Notes under the pieces: model-generated
The model's input: only the letters and a program-made list of their open reading frames with translations
Databases searched by the model: none
Told to the model about the DNA's origin: nothing
Translations under genes and position numbers: made by a program
Shown here: positions 1 to 6,251 of the stretch, one piece after another
Numbering within the stretch: the stretch's first letter is position 1
Layout: the number at the start of each line of letters is the position of its first letter
Assembly: GCA_021159805.1 (NCBI GenBank)
Contig: JAGHDT010000543.1
Span: 1-6,706, forward strand
Reading direction: 5' to 3'
DNA length: 6,706 nucleotides
From: Anaerolineae bacterium
GTDB taxonomy: Bacteria > Chloroflexota > Anaerolineae > B4-G1 > SLSP01

Positions 1-111
1 GATAAGAGCGACGAGGAGACACCCGGACCCATCTCGAACCCGGCAGTTAAGCTCGTCAGCGCTGATGGTACTTGGGGGGCAGCCTCCTGGGAGAGTAGGT
101 CATTGCCAAGA
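1..111 (+). rRNA. rrf: 5S ribosomal RNA, 5' end cut by window start
   Basis: This is the 5S rRNA of the large ribosomal subunit. The conserved loop C core CCCATCTCGAAC lies at 30-41. It is followed by the GGCAGTTAAGCTC segment and by GGTACTTGGGGGGCAGCC, then GGGAGAGTAGGTC and the 3' helix I strand TTGCCAAG near 103-110. The partner 5' strand of helix I (expected CTTGG-like) is missing, so roughly 5 to 10 bases lie before the window. The 3' end is placed near 111 from the helix I match and is uncertain by a few bases. 5S is normally the last gene of a 16S-23S-5S operon, so an rRNA operon probably lies just upstream. Confidence 0.95.
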
Positions 112-128
112 AGCTCTTTGCTTTTTTT
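108..128 (+). terminator. candidate weak terminator at 5S 3' end (T7 tract)
   Basis: Directly after the 5S gene there is a run of seven T (122-128). Bases 108-114 (AAGAAGC) can pair with 120-126 (GCTTTTT) around a 5-base loop, giving a weak stem merging into the T tract. This could end rRNA transcription or act together with the strong hairpin just downstream. The stem is A/U-rich and overlaps the 5S 3' end, so its strength is doubtful. Confidence 0.35.
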
Positions 129-133
129 GATGT

Positions 134-174
134 ATACAGCACACGGCCCGGTATCCCCGGGCCGTGTGCTGTAT
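134..174. terminator. perfect 18-bp inverted repeat after 5S rRNA
   Basis: Bases 134-151 (ATACAGCACACGGCCCGG) are exactly complementary to 157-174, with a 5-base loop TATCC at 152-156. Placement about 20 bases past 5S rRNA suggests a factor-independent terminator of the rRNA operon. No clean T tract follows it on either strand (plus-strand sequence continues GGGGTTGTT), so it is not a textbook intrinsic terminator. It may instead protect the RNA 3' end or be a protein-binding palindrome. Confidence 0.5.
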
Positions 175-181
175 GGGGTTG

Positions 182-209
182 TTGACAGGTTGGTTTCTCT
201 GCGTAAGCT
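182..209 (+). promoter_or_regulatory. candidate promoter for the acetyltransferase gene
   Basis: A perfect -35 consensus TTGACA is at 182-187. A poor -10 candidate, TAAGCT, lies at 204-209 after a 16-base spacer and matches only three of six positions. The -35 sits eight bases after the hairpin and about 70 bases before the chosen start codon, a sensible place to begin a new transcript. The weak -10 keeps this tentative. Confidence 0.3.
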
Positions 210-246
210 ATTCGTTGGCGTGTTTGGGATGAACAGTCTGGTGGAC

Positions 247-251
247 AGGAG
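247..251 (+). promoter_or_regulatory. Shine-Dalgarno site that sets the acetyltransferase start
   Basis: AGGAG at 247-251 lies 7 bases before the ATG at 259. The longer reading frame reaches back to TTG 103 inside the 5S gene and passes ATGs at 130 and 229. None of those has a comparable site, and the extra residues would encode the hairpin region, so ATG 259 is preferred. Confidence 0.75.
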
Positions 252-258
252 TAGGTAC

Positions 259-1059
259 ATGAACCAGCCGCTGACCGTTAGTTCGCTTTGCGACCAGTTC
301 GTGGCCATAGGCGTTGAGCCCGGCATGACGCTCATCGTACATAGCTCATTGAGCTCGTTCGGCTATGTATCGGGCGGTGCCCCCGCGGTTATCCTCGCAT
401 TGGAGTCTGTCCTGGGGCCTGAGGGCACGCTGGCGGTGCCGACCCACACCGCAGACCTCACCGACCCAGCTAAATGGTCCGACCCACCTGTGCCCCAGGC
501 GTTGTACCAGACGATCCGGGATACGATGCCACACTTCTACCCGGATCTTACGCCTGCGCGTGGTATGGGCATCATACCTGAGTCGTTTCGGAAGCAGAAT
601 GGGACGCTGCGCTCGAACCATCCGTTTGTCTCGTGGGCGGCTCGCGGTCCGAATGCGGCCCTCGTTACCGCTAACCACAGCCTCAGTATGAGCAGTGGTG
701 AACACTCGCCCGTAGCCAGACTGTATGATGCTGGTGCCCGCGTCCTCCTTATTGGCGTCCGCTACGATCGCAATACGAGTTTCCACCTGGCGGAATATCG
801 CAATAAGTTTGCCGTTCGCAAACATTGCCGGCGAGGTGCACCGATGCCTGTCGAGGGTGGGGGCTCGCAGTGGGTGACCTACGATGACATCTATCTGTAT
901 GATGCCGATTTCCTGGAGATCGGTGCGGCGTTTGAGCAGACCGGCCAGGTCTGCAAGCGCGCCATCGGCAAGGCTGAGTGCCGATTCTTCTCTCAGCGAG
1001 CGATTGTTGACTTCGCCGTTGAGTGGATGAATGCGAATCGGTGGCTCCCCGAAGACTGA
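259..1059 (+). CDS. AAC(3)-family N-acetyltransferase
   Basis: This intact 266-residue protein belongs to the AAC(3)/antibiotic_NAT family, acetyl-CoA-dependent enzymes that acetylate an amino group, classically the 3-amino group of 2-deoxystreptamine aminoglycosides. Family motifs are in order: VHSSLSSFG at 27-35, a Gly-Gly at 39-40, LGPEGTL at 52-58 followed by a Pro-Thr, GTLRSNHP at 115-122, GEHSP near 147-151, and the conserved FHLAE at 175-179 that contributes to the active site. Length fits the family (about 260-290). There is no signal peptide, so it should be cytosolic. Many chromosomal members do not confer resistance and act on other amines or amino sugars; a flippase and sulfatase nearby make an amino-sugar substrate possible, but this is inference. 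It is the only non-IS protein gene here with no visible lesion. Confidence 0.93.
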   Translation: MNQPLTVSSLCDQFVAIGVEPGMTLIVHSSLSSFGYVSGGAPAVILALESVLGPEGTLAVPTHTADLTDPAKWSDPPVPQALYQTIRDTMPHFYPDLTPARGMGIIPESFRKQNGTLRSNHPFVSWAARGPNAALVTANHSLSMSSGEHSPVARLYDAGARVLLIGVRYDRNTSFHLAEYRNKFAVRKHCRRGAPMPVEGGGSQWVTYDDIYLYDADFLEIGAAFEQTGQVCKRAIGKAECRFFSQRAIVDFAVEWMNANRWLPED

Positions 1060-1339
1060 GATAATCCGACGAAGGGACCGCGACGGCGCGCTTCACCGGC
1101 ATATCGAGAACTTGTACCCCGTTGTTGCCCCAATCGCACCCGGCGCATCACAGTAGGGAGCCAAAGTCATAGTCCAGGAGGCGGGGCGCATAGGTGCGGT
1201 GCCTGTTGGGGAGCGAGTGGGGGGAAGAAGGATCAGCGAATGAAAGAATGAAGAATGGAAGAATTCGCAGAATCGACCAGTGGCCGGTCCGGATTCTTGC
1301 ATTCTGGATCCGCTGCTTCTTTTCTCTGAGGGAGGGAGT
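1060..1339 (+). other. intergenic region between acetyltransferase and sulfatase
   Basis: I see no gene in these 280 bases. A purine-rich patch with imperfect GAATG(A) repeats lies at 1238-1265. An imperfect hairpin follows: GAATC (1270-1274) pairs with GATTC (1292-1296) and GACC (1275-1278) with GGTC (1286-1289), extended by GCA/TGC at 1267-1269 and 1298-1300, with small bulges on the right arm. The hairpin ends about 40 bases before the sulfatase start and could lie in its mRNA leader. No clear promoter or terminator was recognised. Confidence 0.4.
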
Positions 1340-2679
1340 ATGACCGCTCGACCGAATGTCATCTGGATCTTTGGTGATCAACACCGCGGGCAGGCGTTGG
1401 GCTGTGAGGGTGATCCCAATGTGCAGACGCCCGTGCTGGACGAGATGGCTGCGTCAGGCGTGCGCTTCACCAACGCGGCGAGCGGATGCCCGTTGTGCAC
1501 GCCCTTCCGCGGCTCCCTGATCACAAGCCGCTACATCCATCATTGCGTCCAGCGGACGCCGCAACATATGGATCCCGAGCTGCCGGTCGTCACCGATGTG
1601 CTCAATGACCACGGTTATCTCACCGCGTACTTCGGTAAGTGGCATCTGGGTGGTGCCAACCGGATGATCCACGTGCCGCGCGAGGAGCGGGGACGGTTTG
1701 ACATCTGGCTGGGGTATGAGAATATCAACGCCCAATATGATTGCTGGATCCACGGCCACGATCTGGATGGACGAGATGATGCTGAGCCCCTGACTGAGAA
1801 GTTGGAGCAATATGAGACCGATGCGCTGACGAATCGGTTGATCGATTTCATTCGTAGATACCGGGATGCGCAGCCTTTTTTGCCGTGCTCTCGGTCCAGC
1901 CGCCGCACGATCCCCACGTGGCACCGCCGGAGTATGCGGCACGCCACGCCCCTGAAGATATCGTCCTGCGCCCGAATGTGCCGGACATCCCGCGGATCAC
2001 AGAACGATCGCGTCAGGATCTGGCAGGCTACTACGCTCAGATTGAGAATCTCGATTGGAATGTGGGGCGTGTCTTGGCGGCGCTGCAGGAGCAGGGCCTC
2101 GACGAGAATACTCACGTGATGTTCTTCTCCGATCATGGGGATATGCACGGCTCACATGGCTATGTTCGGAAGAGCAGCCCCTGGAAAGAGGCGGTGTGCA
2201 TCCCGTTTATCGTCCAGCCCGCCGGGGGGCCGCCTCCCGGCAGGAAGCCCGCCTGGCGACAACGCACGGCTGCCGAGACAGATGTGCCGCTGAACCACGT
2301 GGACATCGCGCCGACCACGCTGGGACTGTGCGGGATCGACGCGCCCGATTGGATGGAAGGGGCCGACCTATCGCACCTCATCCTCCCGTGGCGGGTTGCG
2401 CCGGCAGAGGAACCGGATTCGGCCTTCCTCCAGCATAGCTATCGCAAACGCTTTGACTGTCTGAATCGGGTCTGGCGCGGCGTGCGCACGCGTGATGGCT
2501 GGAAATACGTCTGCCTGGAGGGGCAGCCCCTGATGATGTTCAACCTGAATGAGGATCCCTACGAACTGGCCAATCTGGCCTTCCTCGATTCCTTCAACGA
2601 CAAGCGGGCTGAACTGCAGGCACGGCTCGCTCGGTGGATCGGCGAGACCGGCGACGACTTTCCGCTGCCGGAGCTATGA
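1340..2679 (+). pseudogene. sulfatase (alkaline phosphatase superfamily), one-base frameshift
   Basis: This is a type I sulfatase that would hydrolyse sulfate esters, probably on a sugar. ATG 1340 follows GAGGGAGG (1328-1335). The first part (codons 1-180) has the metal-site region FGDQH at 11-15, the formylglycine motif CTPFR at 53-57 (general CxPxR, with Cys53 the residue to be oxidised) and GKWHLG at 99-104. The frame then breaks at a T6 run (1876-1881). One added T gives PFFAVLSVQPPHDPH and continues from 1882 to the TGA at 2677-2679. The second part carries PPHDP, the metal ligands in SDHGDMHG (fused residues about 264-271) and the C-terminal DPYELANLA. Restored length is 446 residues, normal for the family. 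No signal peptide is visible, so the product looks cytosolic. Real mutation, assembly error and recoding are all possible. Confidence 0.9.
1876..1882 (+). other. T6G run at the sulfatase frame break
   Basis: The zero frame reads CCT TTT TTG. The sequence T_TTT_TTG fits the X_XXY_YYZ pattern for -1 ribosomal slippage, and a -1 slip would restore the sulfatase frame. The nearest hairpin I see downstream (GTGGC 1918-1922 with GCCAC 1943-1947, plus CCGC/GCGG inside) begins about 36 bases later, much farther than usual for a stimulator. A lost T in a T7 run explains the break equally well. Confidence 0.6.
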
Positions 2680-2718
2680 TATCTTGGACGTGTTTCTGGT
2701 AGACTGAGGTGCTGAGAG

Positions 2719-2736
2719 CCGCGGGGAATCCCGCGG
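2719..2736. repeat. 7-bp perfect hairpin downstream of the sulfatase
   Basis: CCGCGGG (2719-2725) pairs exactly with CCCGCGG (2730-2736) around the tetraloop GAAT, 40 bases after the sulfatase stop. No T tract follows, so it is not a standard intrinsic terminator. It may mark the end of the sulfatase transcript or the leader of the flippase gene. Nothing else is recognisable in the 2680-2803 gap. Confidence 0.45.
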
Positions 2737-2803
2737 ACAGCCCTGGGCCGGAGCTTGGGAACGGCACAAAGGCGCAGACTTTCATCGTGGAAATCATCGC
2801 ATT

Positions 2804-4182
2804 GTGACATTGTGGCAGCGCTTTGTTCAGGGGATGACGGCATTTTCCCTGAAACCGGTGATCAGCATAGCCGCCGGCTTGCTTCAGGCTCGGCTGGTCT
2901 TTTTCTACCTATCCCCCGCTGACTACGGGCAACTGAATGTCTATCTGTCCTTCTTTGCCACAGGTTCCGTTTTCCTGGGCTTGGGCCTGGGTAGGGTTTT
3001 GCATCTGAAGTCGCCCGAGCTCGTGGCACCGGCGAATACGGCCTCGCGCGGTCCCTCATAGCCCGTTACTCCCTTCTGGCCTTTGCATCGGGCATCGTGC
3101 TACTCCTTGTCTTTGCGGGCATTGGCATTTGGCGTGACGATGTTGTGATGTGGGTTATCTTTGGGGGCGTATCTGCTATTCAGTGCCCTGAGCAACATCA
3201 CCTATGTTCTGCTGGACAGTACGACTCACTACCGGCGTGTGGCTGCTCAGTCGATCGCCCGCAATCTGAGCCACCTCGGACTGCTGGCGACGATGCCGCG
3301 GTGGTGGCGTGGGGATGCCATCACAGGCGTTGCCCTGACCTATCCCCTGATGGAGCTGGCTGCTGTGATCGGTTCGCTAGGTCTTTCGTGGTCGACCTGT
3401 CAGAGACTGAAAGCGGAGTCGGTGGGGGAGTTCAGCGGCGTGGATCTCACGGGAATACTGACGCAGGAGGGGAGTTTATGCATCCCTTAGTGTCCCCGCC
3501 ATGAGGATCATCGACCAACTTCAGGTCTGGTTCCTGACGATGATGGTCGGCGATGTGGCTGTTGGCGCATACTCCGCTGCCAGAGCCGTATACCTCCTGA
3601 TCTTCTCATTCTTCAATTTGGTCGAGACGACGCTTTTTCCCCCGGTGTCCGAACAAGCTCCCACGCACCCCGATCGACTGCGAATGGTGCTGGGACAGGC
3701 TCGGAAGTACAGCCTGTGGCTGGGATTGCTGGTGGCCTCCCTGGTAACGGTCACTGCGCCGTGGCTAGTGCGAATCATCGCAGGAGACGAGTATCTGGCA
3801 GCTGTCCCGTTGCCCACACTCCCCACAGCACGACGACGACGACGAAGGGGGTGGTCCCCTTTTCGATTGACAAAAGCAGCAGCTGCAGCGCCCCATCCTC
3901 TACGCTATCGGCGAGCAACGCCTGCAATTCGCTACCCATCTCCTCAGTATGGCGCTTGAGGCCGGCATGCTTTGCGTGCCCATCCGTTGTCTGGGTGTGA
4001 AGGGCGCGGTGTGGGCGATTTTGGCCAGCAATCTAGCCGTTGTCGCCGTACGCCAGGCTGTCATCCACCGCATCAGCCCCGGACTGTCAGAACTGACGGG
4101 CTATCTCTTCGCAATCGAGCCGTTCGATCGAGAGCTGTGGCACGATCTGCGGGAGAGCTTTGGCGCGCGCCAACGACGGTAG
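2804..4182 (+). pseudogene. oligosaccharide flippase (Wzx/MATE-like), multiply frameshifted
   Basis: This resembles a polysaccharide-export flippase of the MOP superfamily, an inner-membrane protein with about 12 helices that flips lipid-linked glycans. Five pieces in different frames, together about 460 codons, make one full-length protein: 2804 to about 3025 (N-terminal, FFYLSPADYGQLNVYLSFF); 3028-3159 (TGEYGLARSLIARY, then a helix); 3161-3469 (AYLLFSALSNITYVLLDS); 3471 to about 3830 (YASLSVPAMRIIDQLQ, then GDEYLAAVPL); and about 3871-4182 (LQRPILYAIGEQ, then GVKGAVWAILASNLAVV). Likely lesions are a lost G near 3026, an extra base near 3160, an extra G in 3469-3472, and an unresolved zone at 3812-3876. 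The start codon (GTG 2804, or TTG 2810) lacks a strong Shine-Dalgarno site. As sequenced, no functional product is expected. Confidence 0.82.
3830..3845. repeat. (ACG)5 microsatellite in the broken flippase
   Basis: Five tandem ACG/CGA units occupy 3830-3845. They sit in the part of the flippase where no frame gives a natural membrane-protein sequence: the three frames read as poly-Arg, poly-Thr or poly-Asp there. Such a run can change length by slippage, but in whole codons, so it does not by itself explain the loss of frame around it. Confidence 0.7.
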
Positions 4183-4218
4183 CAGCAGCGCTTCGCCACC
4201 CTCACCCGGATTGGAAGA

Positions 4219-4341
4219 CAGCCCGCTGCCCACACCGGCAGATGTCGCCGCCCCCAGAGCAGTGGTCTCTTCGTTGGCAGAGATCAGCACCGGGATGCCC
4301 AGGATGTCCGCCTGCATCTGCATCCACAATGCGCTGCGCGT
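4219..4341 (-). pseudogene. FGGY-family carbohydrate kinase remnant
   Basis: On the minus strand, 41 codons read TRSALWMQMQADILGIPV, then a short link, ETTALGAATSAGVG and SGL. This is the C-terminal ATP-binding part of FGGY sugar kinases (glycerol kinase, xylulokinase and relatives), where an ADILG.PV segment is followed by E..ALGAA..A. Upstream of the Thr the expected Gly-Gly segment is absent and a TGA appears in frame a few codons earlier. Downstream the frame stays open into the antisense of the flippase 3' end, with no family resemblance. So the N-terminal domain and the true C-terminus are gone. The fragment lies just downstream of the SDR on the same strand and may once have followed it in an operon. 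It has no start signal and is surely non-functional. Confidence 0.7.
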
Positions 4342-4400
4342 CTGTCTCTCGAACTCAAGTGTTCGTCAGCGGCGGAACCGGATTCGCCCGGCGGCGATCC

Positions 4401-5108
4401 CTAGTGCCATTCGCAATCCGGGAAGAAGATCACCCTTTTGTAGATTGTGCTATCCGGCCTGCTCAGCATAAACTCGATCAGTTCCGCCACTTCCTCTGAC
4501 TTTATCATCCGCTCTGCATCGTCTGGGTACGGGTTGTTCTCCGCATTCCAGAGCGGGGTGTCGATGGCACCCGGACAGATTGTAGTGACCTTGATGCCGA
4601 ACGGCTGTAGTTCCTGGGCCAGTACATCCGCCATCCCGATCATGCCGTGTTTGGAGGCGCCATACGCGACCTGTCCCGGAATGCCGTGTGTGCCAGAGAC
4701 CGAGGCGATGTTGATGATCCGCCCCCGCTTGCGCCCGACCATGTAGGGCAGCACCAAGCGCGCGCATTAGAGCGCGCCCTTCAGGTTGATGTCGATGATG
4801 CGATCAATGACCTCGAGGTCCTGCGTCCAAAAGTCGTGCGTCTGAAACACGCCCGCGTTGTTGACGAGCACGTCGATCGGCCCGAACTCACGCTCGATGC
4901 GCTCGTACGCGGCAGCGATCTGTGATGGTGACCTGACGTCGAGCGGCAGAGCCACGATGGCTCCCCCGCTTTGCTTCTCCAGCGCGCGCAGCTTGTCTTC
5001 ACTTCGGGCAAAGGCAAAAACCTTCTTTCCCTGCGCAGCCAACCGCCGGACCAAGACCTCTCCCACGCCCCTGCTGGCGCCGGTGACAACTACATTCTGC
5101 CAATCCAT
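4401..5108 (-). pseudogene. short-chain dehydrogenase/reductase with an in-frame TAA
   Basis: This is a classical SDR oxidoreductase using NAD(P)H. ATG at 5108 follows GGAGGA (5115-5120) by 6 bases. The Rossmann motif TGASRGVG spans residues 9-16 and NNAG lies at 83-86. The catalytic tetrad is Asn108, Ser136, Tyr149 and Lys153 (YGASK), followed by PGAIDTP. Total length would be 235 residues, typical of the family. A TAA at codon 114 (plus 4767-4769) interrupts the frame right after INLKGAL; relatives usually have Tyr, Phe or Trp there, so TAC/TAT to TAA is the likely change. The reading frame does not shift. Translation would stop before Ser/Tyr/Lys, leaving an inactive cofactor-binding fragment. 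The substrate cannot be told; an adjacent sugar-kinase remnant hints at a polyol or sugar. It may be coupled to the small ORF just upstream. Confidence 0.9.
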
Positions 5109-5110
5109 AT

Positions 5111-5323
5111 TCACTCCTCCAATCCAGCCGTACTTGGGATTTGGCTTGCCCTGAAAGTATCCGGATAGATGACCTCCTGGCTTTCCTGGACTGTCCGGTA
5201 TTCCACTGCGGCCCTATCTCCGACGTGAAGCTCGTCCAGACTGCTCTTCTGCCCATTCAAGAAGATGTCAACAGCGACATCGACTACGAATCTGTAGGTC
5301 CGCTGGGCCTCAGAACCTTCCAC
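5111..5323 (-). CDS. small protein of unknown function, coupled to the SDR
   Basis: I do not recognise this protein with certainty. From GTG 5323 it has 70 residues. The core reads TYRFVVDVAVDIFLNG, then SLDELHVGDRAAVEYRT. A beta-rich segment followed by a '(L)..L.VGD.V.VEY' motif resembles small OB-fold-like domains such as DUF5666. GTG 5323 has no Shine-Dalgarno site. An ATG at 5353 in the same frame has AAGG 7 bases upstream, but a TAA at 5329-5327 is its ninth codon. The gene may therefore be an 80-residue ORF with a premature stop, like its neighbours. Its end touches the SDR start, so the pair looks like one operon. The left end of the IS begins only about 15 bases before ATG 5353, so the insertion has displaced its original promoter region. 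Confidence 0.45.
   Translation of the reverse strand: MEGSEAQRTYRFVVDVAVDIFLNGQKSSLDELHVGDRAAVEYRTVQESQEVIYPDTFRASQIPSTAGLEE
5115..5120 (-). promoter_or_regulatory. Shine-Dalgarno site of the SDR gene
   Basis: GGAGGA on the minus strand lies 6 bases before ATG 5108 and directly touches a GTG at 5114. The spacing favours the ATG. The site is inside the last codons of the upstream small ORF, whose TGA (5113-5111) overlaps the GTG by GTGA and ends 2 bases before the ATG, an arrangement typical of translational coupling. Confidence 0.75.
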
Positions 5324-5367
5324 CCATTATTCTACAATCGGTACGGTTTCCATTGTCCAACCTTAGG

Positions 5368-5389
5368 TGCCCCCCATGTGTTGTACCAC
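5368..5389. repeat. IS terminal inverted repeat, orfB end
   Basis: The first nine bases, TGCCCCCCA, match the other end exactly. Over 22 bases 16 positions agree, including ACCAC at repeat positions 18-22. The mismatches cluster at positions 10-14. One additional outside base (G 5367) also matches. Confidence 0.8.
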
Positions 5390-5402
5390 GAAAGAGGTAA
5401 AA

Positions 5403-5413
5403 TAAGTGAGAGT
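5403..5413. repeat. subterminal inverted repeat copy, orfB side
   Basis: TAAGTGAGAGT at 5403-5413 is repeated exactly, inverted, at 6582-6592. It begins 35 bases inside this end and 26 bases inside the other. It overlaps no needed orfB codon, as orfB stops at 5420. It may be an inner transposase-binding site. Confidence 0.7.
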
Positions 5414-5419
5414 TTCATC

Positions 5420-6244
5420 TTAACAGACCAAGGTTGCTATACCTTGATGAACCTTACCAGGAACCGCGTAGTTCAGGCTCTGATGCGGCCGTTCGTGATT
5501 GTAGAAGGCGAAGTAGCGTTGGAGTCCGGCCTCCAAATCGGGCACAGTAGCGTAGTCGCGTAGGTAGATGTCTTCGTACTTGAGCGAGCGCCAGAAGCGC
5601 TCGATGAAGATGTTGTCCAGAGCACGACCGCGTCCATCCATGCTGACCCGGATTCCGGCTCCTTCCAGACGTCCCGTGAAAGCTTTGGCAGTGAACTGCA
5701 CCCCTTGGTCAGTGTTGAAGATCTCGGGGCATCCGTGGGACAGGGCCTGGTCCAGGGCTTCCAAGCAGAAGCGTCCCTCCAGAGAGTTGGAAAGCTGCCA
5801 CGCCACAACGTAGCGGCTGTACCAGTCGATGACGGCCACCAGATACATGAAGCCGCGCTGCATCGGAATGTAGGTGATGTCGGTACTCCACACTTGATTG
5901 GGATGCGTGATCGCCAAACTGCGCAGCAGGTACGGATAGATTCGGTGCTCCGCGTTCGCCACTGTCGTGTGAGGCTTGGGATACAGAGCTTGGATGCCCA
6001 TCACACTGTGCATTAGCCGCCGGACGCGCTTGGGATTGACCGCATAGCCTTGCTCACACAGGCAGACGGTCATCCGCCGGTAACCATAAAACGGCGTCTT
6101 AAGGTACTGGACATCGATCAGCCGCATCAGCTCCAGGTTCAGAGCTCTTTCCTGGCCCGGTGTGTAGTAGAGCGTCGTACGGTTCAGCCCTAGCAGCTCA
6201 CACTGCCGGCGTACGCTTAGCTCAGGGTTCCGTGGCTCGATCAT
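5420..6244 (-). CDS. IS3-family transposase OrfB (DD(35)E integrase core)
   Basis: This is the catalytic part of the transposase, 274 residues from ATG 6244. The order is LSVRRQCELLGLNRTTLYY (9-27, the HTH_21-type region), the YGYRRM segment (53-58), then the rve catalytic core: Asp122 in STDITYI, Asp179 in NTDQG and Glu215 in IERFWRSLK. There are exactly 35 residues between the second Asp and the Glu, the DD(35)E spacing. The C-terminal signature YNHERPHQSLNY is at 248-259. All catalytic residues are present. The same frame is open upstream of the ATG to the A9 run, encoding SSHHSIEVKRA, which looks like the natural linker of an OrfAB fusion. OrfB alone is usually not the active form in this family. 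Confidence 0.95.
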   Translation of the reverse strand: MIEPRNPELSVRRQCELLGLNRTTLYYTPGQERALNLELMRLIDVQYLKTPFYGYRRMTVCLCEQGYAVNPKRVRRLMHSVMGIQALYPKPHTTVANAEHRIYPYLLRSLAITHPNQVWSTDITYIPMQRGFMYLVAVIDWYSRYVVAWQLSNSLEGRFCLEALDQALSHGCPEIFNTDQGVQFTAKAFTGRLEGAGIRVSMDGRGRALDNIFIERFWRSLKYEDIYLRDYATVPDLEAGLQRYFAFYNHERPHQSLNYAVPGKVHQGIATLVC

Positions 6245-6251
6245 GGCGCGC

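Noticed and set aside
103..258. N-terminal extension of the acetyltransferase to TTG 103
   Set aside because: It overlaps the 5S gene and the hairpin, lacks a Shine-Dalgarno site, and is not part of the family; ATG 259 has AGGAG at good spacing.
346..825. 159-codon minus-strand frame antisense to the acetyltransferase
   Set aside because: It is a shadow of a well-supported gene, with Arg-rich low-quality sequence and no start signal.
1..1059. Acetyltransferase as an acquired aminoglycoside-resistance gene
   Set aside because: No integron or transposon features adjoin it, and family membership alone does not show resistance.
1238..1265. GAATG repeats as a CRISPR-like or regulatory array
   Set aside because: The units are short, imperfect and without spacers; they read as a purine-rich leader.
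1060..1339. tRNA or riboswitch in the gap before the sulfatase
   Set aside because: No cloverleaf or known riboswitch core could be found by eye.
3972..4499. 175-codon plus-strand frame over the flippase end and SDR end
   Set aside because: It spans three unrelated genes with Arg/Pro/Ser-rich sequence; only the short GGTGF stretch was kept as a low-interest note.
5141..5563. 140-codon open frame on the plus strand across the IS left end
   Set aside because: It runs antisense to the small ORF and orfB, crosses the IS boundary and shows no recognisable protein features.
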